Position numbers and translations under genes: made by a program. From Burkholderia sp. Leaf177 (lineage in GTDB: Bacteria > Pseudomonadota > Gammaproteobacteria > Burkholderiales > Burkholderiaceae): a DNA stretch of 64,000 nt. The stretch covers positions 1-64,000 of the forward strand of contig NZ_LMPF01000024.1 of assembly GCF_001424345.1 (NCBI RefSeq). Direction: 5' to 3'. This document shows positions 1 through 9,132 of the stretch, piece after piece. The notes beneath the pieces were generated by a model. It was not told the origin of the DNA and did not search any database. It saw only the letters and a list, made by a program, of their open reading frames with translations. How positions within the stretch are numbered: position 1 is the first letter of the stretch; each line of letters opens with the position of its first letter.

Positions 1-47
1 TACTGCCTGACAAGTTTGAGCTTTAATTGCTCGCTATGCTTCGCCAT
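1..47 (-). CDS. IS3-family transposase OrfA, N-terminal fragment (continues outside the window)
   Basis: An ATG at 47-45 (minus) opens a frame reading MAKHSEQLKLKLVRQ before the window ends. This is the typical start of the helix-turn-helix OrfA protein of IS150-group elements, which binds the terminal repeats and is joined to the OrfB DDE integrase by a -1 frameshift. Only 15 residues are visible, so the family call rests on these residues together with the adjoining terminal repeat. Transcription from purA could read into it because no clear terminator lies between. Confidence 0.72.
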   Translation of the reverse strand, partial: MAKHSEQLKLKLVRQ

Positions 48-99
48 AAAAAACACCCCAAATTGTTGGACGGGTGTCCAACTTTTGGGGTGCAGTTCA
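1..99 (-). mobile_element. Left end of an IS3-family (IS150-like) insertion sequence, truncated by the window edge
   Basis: The minus strand begins TGAACTGCACCCCAAAAGTT at base 99, which resembles the terminal inverted repeat of IS150-group elements of the IS3 family (ends TG...CA). Just inside is a long hairpin made of CACCCCAAA and TTTGGGGTG arms with GTTGGAC/GTCCAAC nested within them. A transposase reading frame follows. Only about 99 bases are visible, so the other end, the target duplication and intactness cannot be judged. The element lies 39 bases past the purA stop codon, and its transposase reads in the same direction as purA. Confidence 0.82.
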
Positions 100-130
100 C
101 ATTCGCGGCCACTTTGTCTTTGCTAGAGGC

Positions 131-149
131 TCAAGGTCTCAAACCTTGA
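131..149. repeat. Perfect 7-bp inverted repeat across the purA stop codon
   Basis: TCAAGGT (131-137) and ACCTTGA (143-149) form a perfect 7-base-pair stem with a 5-base loop that covers the purA TGA at 141-139. No T-run follows on the minus strand, so it is a weak terminator candidate at best. It may only shape the 3' end of the purA message. Confidence 0.4.
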
Positions 150-1485
150 ACGGATGACGCAACAGGATGGTTTCGTCGCGATCCGGACCCGTCGACACCA
201 TGTCGATAGGAACGCCCGCCACTTCCTGCACGCGTGACAAATACTTGCGCGCGGTTTCAGGCAACTGGTCCCATTGCGTGATGCCGATAGTGCTTTCCTT
301 CCAACCGCCAAACGTCTCGTACACCGGCTCGCAACGAGCCACTTCCGAGGCGCCACGCGGCAAGATGTCGACGTTCTTGCCGTCGAGCTTGTAACCCACG
401 CACAGCTTTACTTCGTCCAGGCCATCGAGCACGTCGAGCTTGGTCATGCACAGACCCGAGATACCATTGATCTGGATGGAGCGGCGCAGCGCGGCGGCGT
501 CCAGCCAGCCAGTGCGGCGCGGACGGCCGGTCACCGAACCGAACTCCTTGCCGACGGTCGCAAGCGTCAGGCCAATCTGTTCCTGACGATTCACGTTGTC
601 GGCGTCATACAACTCGCTCGGGAACGGACCCGCGCCCACACGCGTGCAATATGCCTTCGTGATGCCGAGGATGTAATTCAGCTTTTGCGGACCCACGCCT
701 GCGCCCGATGTCGCCGCACCCGCCACGCAATTGCTCGAGGTCACGTACGGATACGTGCCGTGATCGATATCGAGCAATGTGCCTTGCGCACCTTCGAACA
801 GCAGGTTGCGGCCGGCGTGATTCTCGTCGTACAGACGCCGTGACACGTCCGTCACCATGGGCGCCAGGCGCTCGGCGTAACCAAACATGGTGTCGAGCGT
901 TTCCTGATAGTCCACCGCTGCCGCGCCGAGATAACCCGTCAGCACGAAGTTATGGAAGTCCAGCGTTTCGCGCAGGCGTTCTGCAAACACTTCGCGGTCG
1001 TACAGATCCTGCACGCGCAAGCCCCGACGGCCGACCTTGTCTTCATACGCCGGGCCGATACCTCGTCCCGTCGTGCCGATCTTCGCCGCGCCGCGACGTG
1101 CTTCGCGCGCCTGGTCGATGGCAATGTGATACGGAAGAATCAGGTTGGCGGCTTCGGAGATGAACAGGCGCTTCTGGACGTCGATGCCTGCCGTTTCCAG
1201 TTCGCCGATTTCCTTGAAGAGCGCTTCGGGCGACAAAACCACGCCATTGCCGATATAGCAAGCCGTGCCGGCGCGCATGATGCCCGACGGAATCAGGCGA
1301 AGGATTGTTTTCTTGCCGCCGATGATCAGCGTATGGCCGGCGTTATGACCGCCCTGGAAGCGCACGACGCCTTGGGCGTGGTCCGTCAACCAGTCGACGA
1401 TCTTGCCCTTGCCTTCATCACCCCACTGGGTGCCGACCACGACGACGTTGCGCCCCGGGTTCACATTCACTGCGCTGGCAGACAT
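139..1485 (-). CDS. purA: Adenylosuccinate synthetase
   Basis: Joins IMP and aspartate using GTP to give adenylosuccinate, the first committed step to AMP, in the cytoplasm. The 448-residue length fits the family. The GTP-binding P-loop reads GDEGKGK at residues 22-28. GGHNAGHT follows, and GTTGRGIGPAYEDK marks the IMP and switch region. It starts at ATG 1485 and sits 164 bases downstream of hisZ, as is usual in Burkholderia-type genomes. Directly after its stop lies the end of an insertion sequence, so whatever gene normally follows has been separated from it or lies beyond the element. Confidence 0.98.
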   Translation of the reverse strand: MSASAVNVNPGRNVVVVGTQWGDEGKGKIVDWLTDHAQGVVRFQGGHNAGHTLIIGGKKTILRLIPSGIMRAGTACYIGNGVVLSPEALFKEIGELETAGIDVQKRLFISEAANLILPYHIAIDQAREARRGAAKIGTTGRGIGPAYEDKVGRRGLRVQDLYDREVFAERLRETLDFHNFVLTGYLGAAAVDYQETLDTMFGYAERLAPMVTDVSRRLYDENHAGRNLLFEGAQGTLLDIDHGTYPYVTSSNCVAGAATSGAGVGPQKLNYILGITKAYCTRVGAGPFPSELYDADNVNRQEQIGLTLATVGKEFGSVTGRPRRTGWLDAAALRRSIQINGISGLCMTKLDVLDGLDEVKLCVGYKLDGKNVDILPRGASEVARCEPVYETFGGWKESTIGITQWDQLPETARKYLSRVQEVAGVPIDMVSTGPDRDETILLRHPFKV

Positions 1486-1649
1486 GTCAATTTGATAGCT
1501 GGTTAAAAAAGCATTTTACCTATGTTCGCCGATGGTTCCGAGTTTTTCCCGGTATTTGCGAACGGATATCGACTCAAAGTCGGATTTATAAAACCTAAGT
1601 CTTGTCTGGAGTTTGCCTTCAACAGCGCTTCCGGCAAGCCCCAAAACCA

Positions 1650-2801
1650 CTAGGAACGGGCCTCCACGACCCATGTCCCGTCGCGCTCGACCAGCACGCG
1701 ATCGAACGCGAACTCGTCGAGGTCGTGGTCGTGTCCAGGCAACGCCTGGATCACCACTTTGCCGGCATCACGCAATTGCGCAACAGCCGCACTCAACGGT
1801 TCGTCGTGGTTCCAAGGTGCGAGGATCGCGCTGCCGCGGGCATCGACGGGAGAAATGCGCGCGACTTCGCGTAAATCCAGCGAGAAACCCGTTGCCGGAC
1901 GCGCGCGGCCGTAGGCCTGGCCAACGTCGTCGTAACGGCCGCCTCGTGCAACCGCGTTCGGCACGCCGTCAACGTACGCCGAGAACATCACGCCGCTGTG
2001 GTACGCGTAACCGCGAAGATCGGCGAGATCGATCATCAGTTCAGCGCCGTGGGCCTGGGCCGCGAGGAACGCGAGGTCATCGAGCGCCCGGGAAATGACC
2101 GGCAGATTCGGCAGACGTGCGCGGGCTTCATCGAGCACCGATGCATCGCCGTACAGCGATGGCAACGCGCGCAACGCGTCCCGGGCAACGTCGCCAAGTT
2201 TGGACGTGAGCTCGTTCAGGCGCGGCACGTCTTTCGCGCCGAGCGCGTCGTAAAGCGACTCGCCGAGCGCGGCAGCGGCCGGCTCGAGATCGAGCAACGC
2301 GGCCAGAACGCCGGCGTGGCACAAATCGAGGCGCACCTTGTTCAGGCCGCTCAGACGCAGGGAATCGAGCATCAATTGCTGAATTTCCAGGTCGGCTTCG
2401 AGTCCCGCATGACCGTAGATTTCCGCGCCAATCTGGATCTGTTCGCGTGTTGCATGCAAGCCGCGCGGACGCGTATGCAACACGTTCCCTGCATAACAAA
2501 GGCGTGTCACGCCCTGACGATTCAACAAATGCGCATCGATACGCGAAACCTGCGGCGTAATATCCGCGCGCAGGCCAAGCGTGCGGCCGGACAATTGATC
2601 GACGAGCTTGAATGTGCGCAGGTTCAGGTCGCTGCCGCCGCTTGTCAGCAAGGACTCGAGATACTCGAGCATCGGCGGCATCACGAGCTCGTAGCCGTAC
2701 GAACGAAAACGGTCGAGCAGCCGGCGGCGCAATTCTTCAATCTTGCGCGCCTCCGACGGCAAGACATCGGCGATATTCTCGGGGAGTAACCAGGTGGACA
2801 T
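1650..2801 (-). CDS. hisZ: ATP phosphoribosyltransferase regulatory subunit HisZ
   Basis: Regulatory partner of the short form of HisG, which carries out the first step of histidine synthesis. HisZ is a paralogue of histidyl-tRNA synthetase that cannot charge tRNA. At 383 residues it has the class II synthetase fold: a motif-2-like stretch around residues 60-100 (LGLRADITPQ) and a glycine-rich C-terminal part (GRYDDVGQAYGRARPATGFS). Its presence predicts a short HisG elsewhere in the genome. True HisS is separately encoded at 11163-12509. It lies between the DUF2065 gene and purA in the same direction. Confidence 0.95.
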   Translation of the reverse strand: MSTWLLPENIADVLPSEARKIEELRRRLLDRFRSYGYELVMPPMLEYLESLLTSGGSDLNLRTFKLVDQLSGRTLGLRADITPQVSRIDAHLLNRQGVTRLCYAGNVLHTRPRGLHATREQIQIGAEIYGHAGLEADLEIQQLMLDSLRLSGLNKVRLDLCHAGVLAALLDLEPAAAALGESLYDALGAKDVPRLNELTSKLGDVARDALRALPSLYGDASVLDEARARLPNLPVISRALDDLAFLAAQAHGAELMIDLADLRGYAYHSGVMFSAYVDGVPNAVARGGRYDDVGQAYGRARPATGFSLDLREVARISPVDARGSAILAPWNHDEPLSAAVAQLRDAGKVVIQALPGHDHDLDEFAFDRVLVERDGTWVVEARS

Positions 2802-2922
2802 CGGGGCGTTTCCTACGGAACGTTTTTGAGCGCGGCAATGCGAAGTGAACGTGGCATCGCCGGTCGGTCAGGATAATCTTTTGATCTATGAGTGGCTACG
2901 CCGTGGCTGGCTTCGACGTAAT

Positions 2923-3108
2923 TCAGGTTGCAATCAGCAGCAGAATCACGCCGAGCGCCATCGCGATCAAGCCGCCGATCCGAATCTGATGCGGCGGCCG
3001 TTGAGCGATCCGGCGGAACGTGTCGCGCCAGGAATTAGGGAAGACGAACGGAAACATCCCTTCGATAATCAGCATCAACGCAATCGCGAGCAGTAACGAT
3101 GCAGCCAT
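2923..3108 (-). CDS. DUF2065 family small membrane protein
   Basis: A 61-residue protein with two hydrophobic segments (about residues 3-20 and 43-60) joined by a short basic stretch containing NSWRDTFRR. This matches the DUF2065 family (YjeT-like), which regularly sits just downstream of hflC. Its function is unknown; its position suggests it is co-expressed with HflK and HflC in the inner membrane. Start ATG is at 3108. Forty-seven bases separate it from the hflC stop. Confidence 0.85.
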   Translation of the reverse strand: MAASLLLAIALMLIIEGMFPFVFPNSWRDTFRRIAQRPPHQIRIGGLIAMALGVILLLIAT

Positions 3109-3155
3109 ATCCAGTCAATAGATGACGCCGCGGCTCGGACCGCGGCGCTTGGAAC

Positions 3156-4070
3156 TCAGCGCTTGCGCGCGAGCGCCGGGGTGGTGGCATCGGGGGCGCT
3201 CGGCGCAGCACCGTTCGGGCTGCGCATGAAGCGGAAGAAATCGCTGCTCGGATCGACGACCATCACATCGCCGGCATTGAACGTCTTTTTATACGCTTCG
3301 AGGCTTTGATAGAACTGGTAGAACTGCGGATCGACGCCGTACGCATCAGCGGCAATCGATGCAGCGCGGCCATCGCCCTCGCCCTTGATGGTCTGCGCTT
3401 CCTTGTAGGCATCGGCGAGAATCGCTTCTTGCTGACGATCCGCATTCGCCTTGATGGCGTCGGCGTCGGCCGTGCCCTTCGCGCGTTCTTCGGCCGCCGC
3501 TTGCTGGCGCGCCGCGATCATGCGCTTGTAGACCGAATCCGCCACCGCAGCCGGAAAGTCGATGCGCGTCAGCTGCACATCCACAAGTTCGACGCCGAAC
3601 GCCGCTGCCGGCGCCTCGATCGATTTCTGCGCTTCCGTCCCGATAGCCTGCTGCTCGCCGAGCACGTCGGCAAGCGGACGCTTCGTGAACGATGACGTCA
3701 GCGCCGTGCGCGTAAGCGCCGCCAGACGGTCCTGCGCGGTCTGCGTGTTCTTCTCGTTGCTGACAAAAAGCTTCAGCGGGTCCGCGACACGATACTTGAT
3801 GACCGTATTCACGATCACCTCGTTCTTGTCCGACGTGTTGAAGCGGTCGGTGCCGGCTTCGTCGATGGTGAGCGTACGTGTGTCGATCAGCGTAAGCGTC
3901 TGGAACGGCGGCGGCAGCTTGAAGTGCAGTCCGGGCGTGACGAGCCTGGGTTCGCCGCCGCCATGCGCGGTGATCACGCCGGCGTGGCGTTCGTCGACCA
4001 CGAACATCATGGACGAGCCGATAAACAGCACGACCACCACGGCAACCACGAGGGCAACGATTCGATTCAT
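3156..4070 (-). CDS. hflC: HflC, membrane protease FtsH modulator subunit
   Basis: Partner of HflK in a large inner-membrane, periplasm-facing SPFH/prohibitin-type assembly that surrounds and restrains the FtsH protease. About 304 residues: an N-terminal membrane anchor (residues 2-22, rich in V/L/I), an SPFH domain, then a charged coiled-coil stretch (AARQQAAAEERAKGTADADAI). ATG 4070 is preferred because AGGAG lies 8 bases upstream. An in-frame ATG at 4085 that overlaps the hflK stop (ATGA) has no such site. Translation is probably coupled to hflK. Confidence 0.95.
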   Translation of the reverse strand: MNRIVALVVAVVVVLFIGSSMMFVVDERHAGVITAHGGGEPRLVTPGLHFKLPPPFQTLTLIDTRTLTIDEAGTDRFNTSDKNEVIVNTVIKYRVADPLKLFVSNEKNTQTAQDRLAALTRTALTSSFTKRPLADVLGEQQAIGTEAQKSIEAPAAAFGVELVDVQLTRIDFPAAVADSVYKRMIAARQQAAAEERAKGTADADAIKANADRQQEAILADAYKEAQTIKGEGDGRAASIAADAYGVDPQFYQFYQSLEAYKKTFNAGDVMVVDPSSDFFRFMRSPNGAAPSAPDATTPALARKR

Positions 4071-4081
4071 GATCGCGCTCC

Positions 4082-5578
4082 TCATTGCGTGTCGTCTTCA
4101 CGCGAACGCGAACGGAACGCGTCGCGCGAGCGCAATGGATCGCCACCGGACGATTTCGCCGACGCCGATGCCGACGCCGGTAAAGCAGCCGCAGCGCTTG
4201 CTGCCGTGCTTGCGGAAGCAGCTTGCGCCGCGACCGCCGACGCTGCCTGCGCGCTTTCGCTGCGCGCGTCCTGCGTGATCGACGTTCCGACAGCCGCGGG
4301 CGCTGCGCCCACCGGCTGGTTCGTGGTTCCAGCTGCGGCAGACGAAGCCTCCGGCGCACCGCTTGCCGGCGCGGCTGCATTTGCGCGCTGGCGGTTTGCA
4401 TCGACGAGCTTGTCGAGCGGCAGATACACCACGTTGTTAGAACTCTTGCTGTCGACAAAAACCTTCGTCGCCCGCGAGTAAATCTGCTGCATTGTGTCCA
4501 AATACATGCGTTGACGAATCACTGCCGGCGCCTTCGAATATTCTGCATAAACCTGCTTGAAGCGCTCGGCATTGCCTTGCGCTTGAGAAACGGCCCGGTT
4601 GCTATAGCCCTTCGCTTCATCGATCATGCGCGCCGCGTCGGTTTTCGCGCGCGGAAGCAGCTGATCGGAGTAAGCCTTGGCCGTGTCCACCGCACGCTCG
4701 TTGTCCTGGCGAACCTTCGCCGCTTCTTCGAACGCGGGTTGAACCTGCGCCGGAACCTGCACGCTTTGAATGGTCACGCCGGTCACCTGCAGCCCGGTCT
4801 TGTACGAATCCAGCGATGCCTGAATCCGATCGACCAGCTTGGCGCGCAACGCTTCGTGATCCTTGAACAGCAGCTCGTCCGTGCTGTGCGTGCCGGCAAT
4901 CTCGCGGATGGCGGCCTGAGCCGATTCCGTCACGTTCTGCTCCGGATCGAGATTGCGGAACAGATAGTCGGTCGCCGACTTGATCTGATACTGCACGGCA
5001 AAGCGCACGTCGACGATATCCGCGTCGTGCGTCAGCAGCGATGCGTCGCGAACATTGGCTTGCGTAAGCGTGTTGTTACGGCCGATATCGACCGAGCGGA
5101 TCTGCGACGTATTGACGATCTCGTGCGACTCGAACGGATACGGCAGGCGCCAGTGCACGCCTTGATCGGCCTGGCCTTCGTACTTGCCAAAGCGCGATAC
5201 CACGCCCACATTTCCGTCCTGCACGACAAACACGCCGCTACCGAGATAGATCGCGATCAACGCGCCGACAACAATGCCCAGCCCGATCTTGGCGCTGCGG
5301 CCATTGTCCGGACGCGGGCCGCCGCCTGCGGGCTTCTTGCCGAACAGGCCCGCGAGCTTCTTGTTGAAGTCGCGCCACATTTCGTCGAGATCCGGCGGTC
5401 CTTCGCCGTCCTTGTCCTTCGATGGACGCTTTTGTTCCTGCGGACGCTTCGGGTCCTGGCTTTTGGTGTCGCCATTGCCGTCGCCCCGCCCCCAGCGCGG
5501 GTCGTTGATCGAAAAGACGGCATGCGAAAGCTGCCGGGTACTCCGCTCGTTGTAGTCGTTCACTCGGTGATTCACCAT
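4082..5578 (-). CDS. hflK: HflK, membrane protease FtsH modulator subunit
   Basis: Forms the HflKC complex with HflC. The 498-residue protein has a glycine- and charge-rich cytoplasmic N-terminus (GRGDGNGDT), one membrane segment at about residues 98-120 (IGLGIVVGALIAIYLGSGVFVV), an SPFH domain and coiled coil, and a long alanine/serine-rich low-complexity tail of about 100 residues. The tail is typical of the Burkholderia group and probably disordered. The start is uncertain: ATG 5578 has no obvious ribosome site, and GTG 5563 (VNDYNERSTR) is an alternative. Lies 32 bases after hflX. Confidence 0.93.
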   Translation of the reverse strand: MVNHRVNDYNERSTRQLSHAVFSINDPRWGRGDGNGDTKSQDPKRPQEQKRPSKDKDGEGPPDLDEMWRDFNKKLAGLFGKKPAGGGPRPDNGRSAKIGLGIVVGALIAIYLGSGVFVVQDGNVGVVSRFGKYEGQADQGVHWRLPYPFESHEIVNTSQIRSVDIGRNNTLTQANVRDASLLTHDADIVDVRFAVQYQIKSATDYLFRNLDPEQNVTESAQAAIREIAGTHSTDELLFKDHEALRAKLVDRIQASLDSYKTGLQVTGVTIQSVQVPAQVQPAFEEAAKVRQDNERAVDTAKAYSDQLLPRAKTDAARMIDEAKGYSNRAVSQAQGNAERFKQVYAEYSKAPAVIRQRMYLDTMQQIYSRATKVFVDSKSSNNVVYLPLDKLVDANRQRANAAAPASGAPEASSAAAGTTNQPVGAAPAAVGTSITQDARSESAQAASAVAAQAASASTAASAAAALPASASASAKSSGGDPLRSRDAFRSRSREDDTQ

Positions 5579-5610
5579 TAGACAGCCGGGTCAATGCAAA
5601 TCGGAACAGA

Positions 5611-6891
5611 TCAGTGCCCGTGCTCGGGGACCTTGCGGTCTTCACTTTCGTCGGCTGACCGGTGGTCTTCCGGTAGCGTGGTTCCGTCGTCGGATGTGCT
5701 ATCCATGGACTCCGGCACGATTGTGCCGTCCGGAAGTTCCGTGTACTCGTTGTTATCTTTCGGTTCGGAAGCCGCAAATTCGGCGATTGCCGCGCGCAGG
5801 GCGTCGAGTCCCTGACCCGTTCGCGCGCTTAAAAAGACGCGCAAAATATTACCATACTCGTCCCTTTCAACCGGATCGTTGCGGGCCGCGAGCTCAGGCA
5901 CTGCATCGATCTTGTTGAATACGAGAATCTGCGGAACACCCTCGGCGCCGATACTGCTCAGCACCTTGTTCACTTCTTCGATCTGGTCGAGCCGGACCAT
6001 GCTCGAGGCATCGACTACATGCAACAGCAAGTCCGCCTGAACCGTCTCTTCGAGCGTTGCGCGAAATGCCGCCACGAGTTGGTGAGGCAGATCGCGAATG
6101 AACCCGACCGTATCCGATACCACCGCCTGACCCGCTTCCTCGCCGAGATAAACCCGGCGGGAAGTTGTATCGAGCGTGGCGAACAGTTGATCCGCCGCGT
6201 ACGCCTGAGCCTTTGTCAACGCATTGAATAGCGTGGACTTGCCCGCATTTGTATAACCCACGAGCGACACCGACGTGGTCCGGTTCCGCTCACGTTGCCG
6301 GCGCTGCGTGCCATGCTGGCGCTGCAGCTTCGCGAGCCGCGCCTTCAGCGCCTTGATCCGCTCGCCAATCAGGCGACGGTCGGTTTCGAGCTGCGTTTCA
6401 CCCGGTCCGCGCAAACCGATACCGCCCTTTTGCCGCTCGAGGTGAGTCCACGCGCGAATCAATCGCGTCGACAGATACTGAAGCTGTGCAAGTTCGACCT
6501 GCAGCTTGCCTTCATGACTACGGGCACGCTGCGCGAAAATATCGAGGATAAGACTGGTTCTGTCGATCACGCGGAGCTCGAGCGCCGTTTCCAGGTTCCG
6601 CTGCTGCGCGGGTGCCAAAGCGTGATTGAAGATGACGAGTTCCACGTCGTTCGCAACGCACGCGAGGCGCAGCTCTTCGACTTTGCCGCTGCCAACGAAC
6701 ATCTTGGCATCAGGGCTGGAACGGCGACCGGTCAGGGTGACGGCGGGATGGGCGCCCGCACTTTGTGCGAGCAGACTGAGTTCTTCGAGACTGGCATCGA
6801 AATCGATTTTTCCGAAGTCGACACCGACAAGCGCTGCGTTGATCAAATTGATATTTTCATTTTGAAGCGACCGGTGAATTAGCAAGTTCAT
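5611..6891 (-). CDS. hflX: GTPase HflX
   Basis: A ribosome-associated GTPase that rescues or splits stalled 70S ribosomes, notably after heat or antibiotic stress. The 426-residue protein has the N-terminal HflX domain, a central coiled linker (RLAKLQRQHGTQRRQRERNR) and a GTPase domain with G1 VGYTNAGKST, G3 DTVGF and G4 NKID. The acidic, proline-containing tail after about residue 380 is an extension beyond the conserved domain. ATG 6891 is used; a TTG a few codons inside (LINAALVGVDFGK) is a possible true start. The hfq-hflX order is classic. Confidence 0.96.
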   Translation of the reverse strand: MNLLIHRSLQNENINLINAALVGVDFGKIDFDASLEELSLLAQSAGAHPAVTLTGRRSSPDAKMFVGSGKVEELRLACVANDVELVIFNHALAPAQQRNLETALELRVIDRTSLILDIFAQRARSHEGKLQVELAQLQYLSTRLIRAWTHLERQKGGIGLRGPGETQLETDRRLIGERIKALKARLAKLQRQHGTQRRQRERNRTTSVSLVGYTNAGKSTLFNALTKAQAYAADQLFATLDTTSRRVYLGEEAGQAVVSDTVGFIRDLPHQLVAAFRATLEETVQADLLLHVVDASSMVRLDQIEEVNKVLSSIGAEGVPQILVFNKIDAVPELAARNDPVERDEYGNILRVFLSARTGQGLDALRAAIAEFAASEPKDNNEYTELPDGTIVPESMDSTSDDGTTLPEDHRSADESEDRKVPEHGH

Positions 6892-6920
6892 TCATGCCGT
6901 CACACCGGACGCTGCGAGGT

Positions 6921-7157
6921 TTAGGGCGTTTCAGCATCCGGGTGGAAATTCACCGGACGCGCTGGCACGACCGTGGAAATGGCGTGCTTGTAGACCATCT
7001 GGGTCACGGTGTTACGGAGCAACACGACGTACTGGTCGAACGATTCAATATTGCCTTGCAGCTTGATGCCGTTGACCAAGTAGATCGACACTGGCACATG
7101 CTCTTTTCGCAGTGCGTTCAAAAACGGGTCTTGTAACAATTGCCCTTTGTTGCTCAT
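6921..7157 (-). CDS. hfq: RNA chaperone Hfq
   Basis: Hexameric Sm-like protein that pairs small RNAs with target messages. 78 residues beginning [19 protein letters not shown], with Sm1 ([21 protein letters not shown]) and the Sm2 signature around YKHAIST. ATG 7157 is chosen because ACGGAG sits 6 bases upstream and the protein then has family length; an upstream in-frame ATG at 7223 would add a 22-residue hydrophobic stretch not found in Hfq. It lies 29 bases upstream of hflX and 161 bases after der. Confidence 0.97.
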
Positions 7158-7318
7158 AGCAAACTCCGTATTATTTTTGCAGGTTAACGTGATTGCGACG
7201 AAGAAAAAGAGATCCGCCGTCAATCGCTACACTATAGCCGATTTTCATTTTCGCACCAGCGAGCGGCGCCCGTCCAAATCCGCCGAAACGCTTGATGCAC
7301 GCGGGATTCAGGCCGGCA

Positions 7319-8656
7319 TCAGCCCTTATCCGCGTAAGGATTCGCACTCGAACGAAACTCTATGCGCAATGGAGTCCCAACCAGCCCGAAAGTTTCTCTG
7401 AAACGTCCTTCGAGGTAACGTTTGTACGTGTCCGTGATCGCGTCGAGCGCGTTTCCATGCACGACAATGATCGGGGGATTCTGCCCGCCCTGATGCGCGT
7501 AACGGAGCTTCGGACGAATCGGGCCGCGACGGCGCGGCTGCTGGAATTCCACTGCATCGATCAACGCACGCGTCAGCTTGGGCGTCGGCAGTTTTGCCAT
7601 GGCTGCGGCGTAAGCGTCATCGACGGATTTCATCAACTGGCTAATACCGGTTTTTTCGAGCGCCGACACGTAATGGAATTTAGCAAAGTCCAAAAACTTG
7701 AGCTTGCGCGTCAGGTCCGCCTTGGTGCGCTCGCGCACATGCGAGTCGAGTCCGTCCCACTTGTTGACGCCAACCACCAGCGCGCGCCCCTGTTCCACCA
7801 CGAATCCAGCGATATGCGCGTCCTGCTCGGAAATGTCCTGCTGTGCATCGAGCAGCAGGATCACCACGTTTGCGTCTGAAATCGACTGAAGCGTCTTCAC
7901 CACCGAAAACTTTTCGATCGCTTCGAACACTTTGCCGCGACGACGCAAACCCGCTGTATCGATCAACGTGTATTTGCGGCCACTTCGCTCGAAATCAACA
8001 TAGATGGAATCGCGCGTGGTGCCGGGCATGTCGAACGCGATCACGCGCTCTTCGCCCACCAAGGCATTGATCAGCGTCGACTTGCCCACATTCGGGCGTC
8101 CCACGATGGCGATCTTCACGCCACGGGCCGCCTTCTCCTCGGGATCTTCTTCCGGCTGCCCGGCATAGGCAATCTCGAGCGCATCGCCGATCATCTCTGT
8201 CACGCCGTCGCCGTGCGCCGCGGAAATCGCGCGCGGGTCGCCAAGACCGAGTTCGTAGAAATCGGCGGCCACCGCGCTGTACTTCATGCCTTCGGCCTTG
8301 TTCACCACCAGAAACAGCGGCCGGCCCGTCTTGCGCAGATAGTCGGCAATCGCCTTGTCTTGCGGCGCGAGTCCGTTGCGTCCGTCGGTGATGAAGACGA
8401 CGACGTCGGCCTCCTCCACCGCCTGGCGCGTCTGGCGAGCCATCTCATGCAGGATGCCGTCTTTCGCGACGGGCTCGAAACCGCCGGTATCGACGACCAA
8501 ATACGGGCGGTCGCCCACGCGGCCTTCGCCGTAGTGACGGTCGCGAGTGAGACCGGGCAAGTCGGCGACGAGCGCGTCACGCGAGCGCGTCAGGCGGTTG
8601 AAGAGCGTCGATTTCCCCACATTGGGGCGCCCCACGAGGGCAATTACGGGTTTCAT
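7319..8656 (-). CDS. der: Ribosome-assembly GTPase Der (EngA)
   Basis: Essential tandem-GTPase protein needed for maturation of the 50S subunit. 445 residues contain two G domains, each opening with the same P-loop (GRPNVGKSTLFN near residue 8 and GRPNVGKSTLIN near residue 185), followed by a C-terminal KH-like domain. ATG 8656 (MKPVIALVG) is chosen over an upstream in-frame start at 8719, because the P-loop should begin within the first ten residues. A 476-base gap separates it from bamB, longer than between other genes in the run, so it may have its own promoter. Confidence 0.97.
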   Translation of the reverse strand: MKPVIALVGRPNVGKSTLFNRLTRSRDALVADLPGLTRDRHYGEGRVGDRPYLVVDTGGFEPVAKDGILHEMARQTRQAVEEADVVVFITDGRNGLAPQDKAIADYLRKTGRPLFLVVNKAEGMKYSAVAADFYELGLGDPRAISAAHGDGVTEMIGDALEIAYAGQPEEDPEEKAARGVKIAIVGRPNVGKSTLINALVGEERVIAFDMPGTTRDSIYVDFERSGRKYTLIDTAGLRRRGKVFEAIEKFSVVKTLQSISDANVVILLLDAQQDISEQDAHIAGFVVEQGRALVVGVNKWDGLDSHVRERTKADLTRKLKFLDFAKFHYVSALEKTGISQLMKSVDDAYAAAMAKLPTPKLTRALIDAVEFQQPRRRGPIRPKLRYAHQGGQNPPIIVVHGNALDAITDTYKRYLEGRFRETFGLVGTPLRIEFRSSANPYADKG

Positions 8657-9132
8657 GAGATGGTGTTCTTGGTTGAACGCAAGACGGATGATTCCGGTCC
8701 GGCGTGCGCCGGATGTCACTCCGGAAACGGCGAACCGCGAAATGCGCGGTCCGGCGGTGTGTCGAAAATTAGCATGGTTCCAGCGGATCGAATCGCGAGA
8801 CGCAGCAATTTTGCTGTTTAAGGTCCTGCTATCGGCTTCTGCTGACCCGCTTACGCTTTGCAGTCATCACGTTCAAGGCGCACCTGGAACGCGCGGCGCG
8901 CTCCCTCGAGAACATGAATTTGCGCTTCCGATGGCTGAAATGCAGATGCCGGAATGTTGCGCTTGCTGTTGTTGATACTGCTTGTGCGCTTATTTGCCGC
9001 ACGATAAATCCGTCACGTGCAGCATTGATGAATCGATTCTATTCGCACGGCGCGGACTCAAAAAACAATAAAGTCCGGAGAAACACGAACGGCCGGCAGT
9101 ACCGGCGCGCTCGTCAACTCAAATCCAAAGCT
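8657..9132. other. Non-coding gap between bamB and der
   Basis: No convincing gene on either strand; the open frames here are extensions of antisense frames of der and bamB. The stretch has locally lower GC than its neighbours. Two weak inverted repeats lie near the bamB end: GCCGG/CCGGC around 9091-9107 and GGACT/AGTCC around 9053-9077. Neither is followed by a good T-run on the minus strand. A der promoter is plausible but I cannot place it. Confidence 0.5.

Noticed and set aside
4223..5581. 452-codon plus-strand frame opposite hflK
   Set aside because: Antisense to hflK, Arg/Leu-rich with no domain; a product of codon bias.
7158..7223. N-terminally extended Hfq from ATG 7223
   Set aside because: The extra 22 residues are not part of Hfq, and the ATG at 7157 has a good ribosome site.
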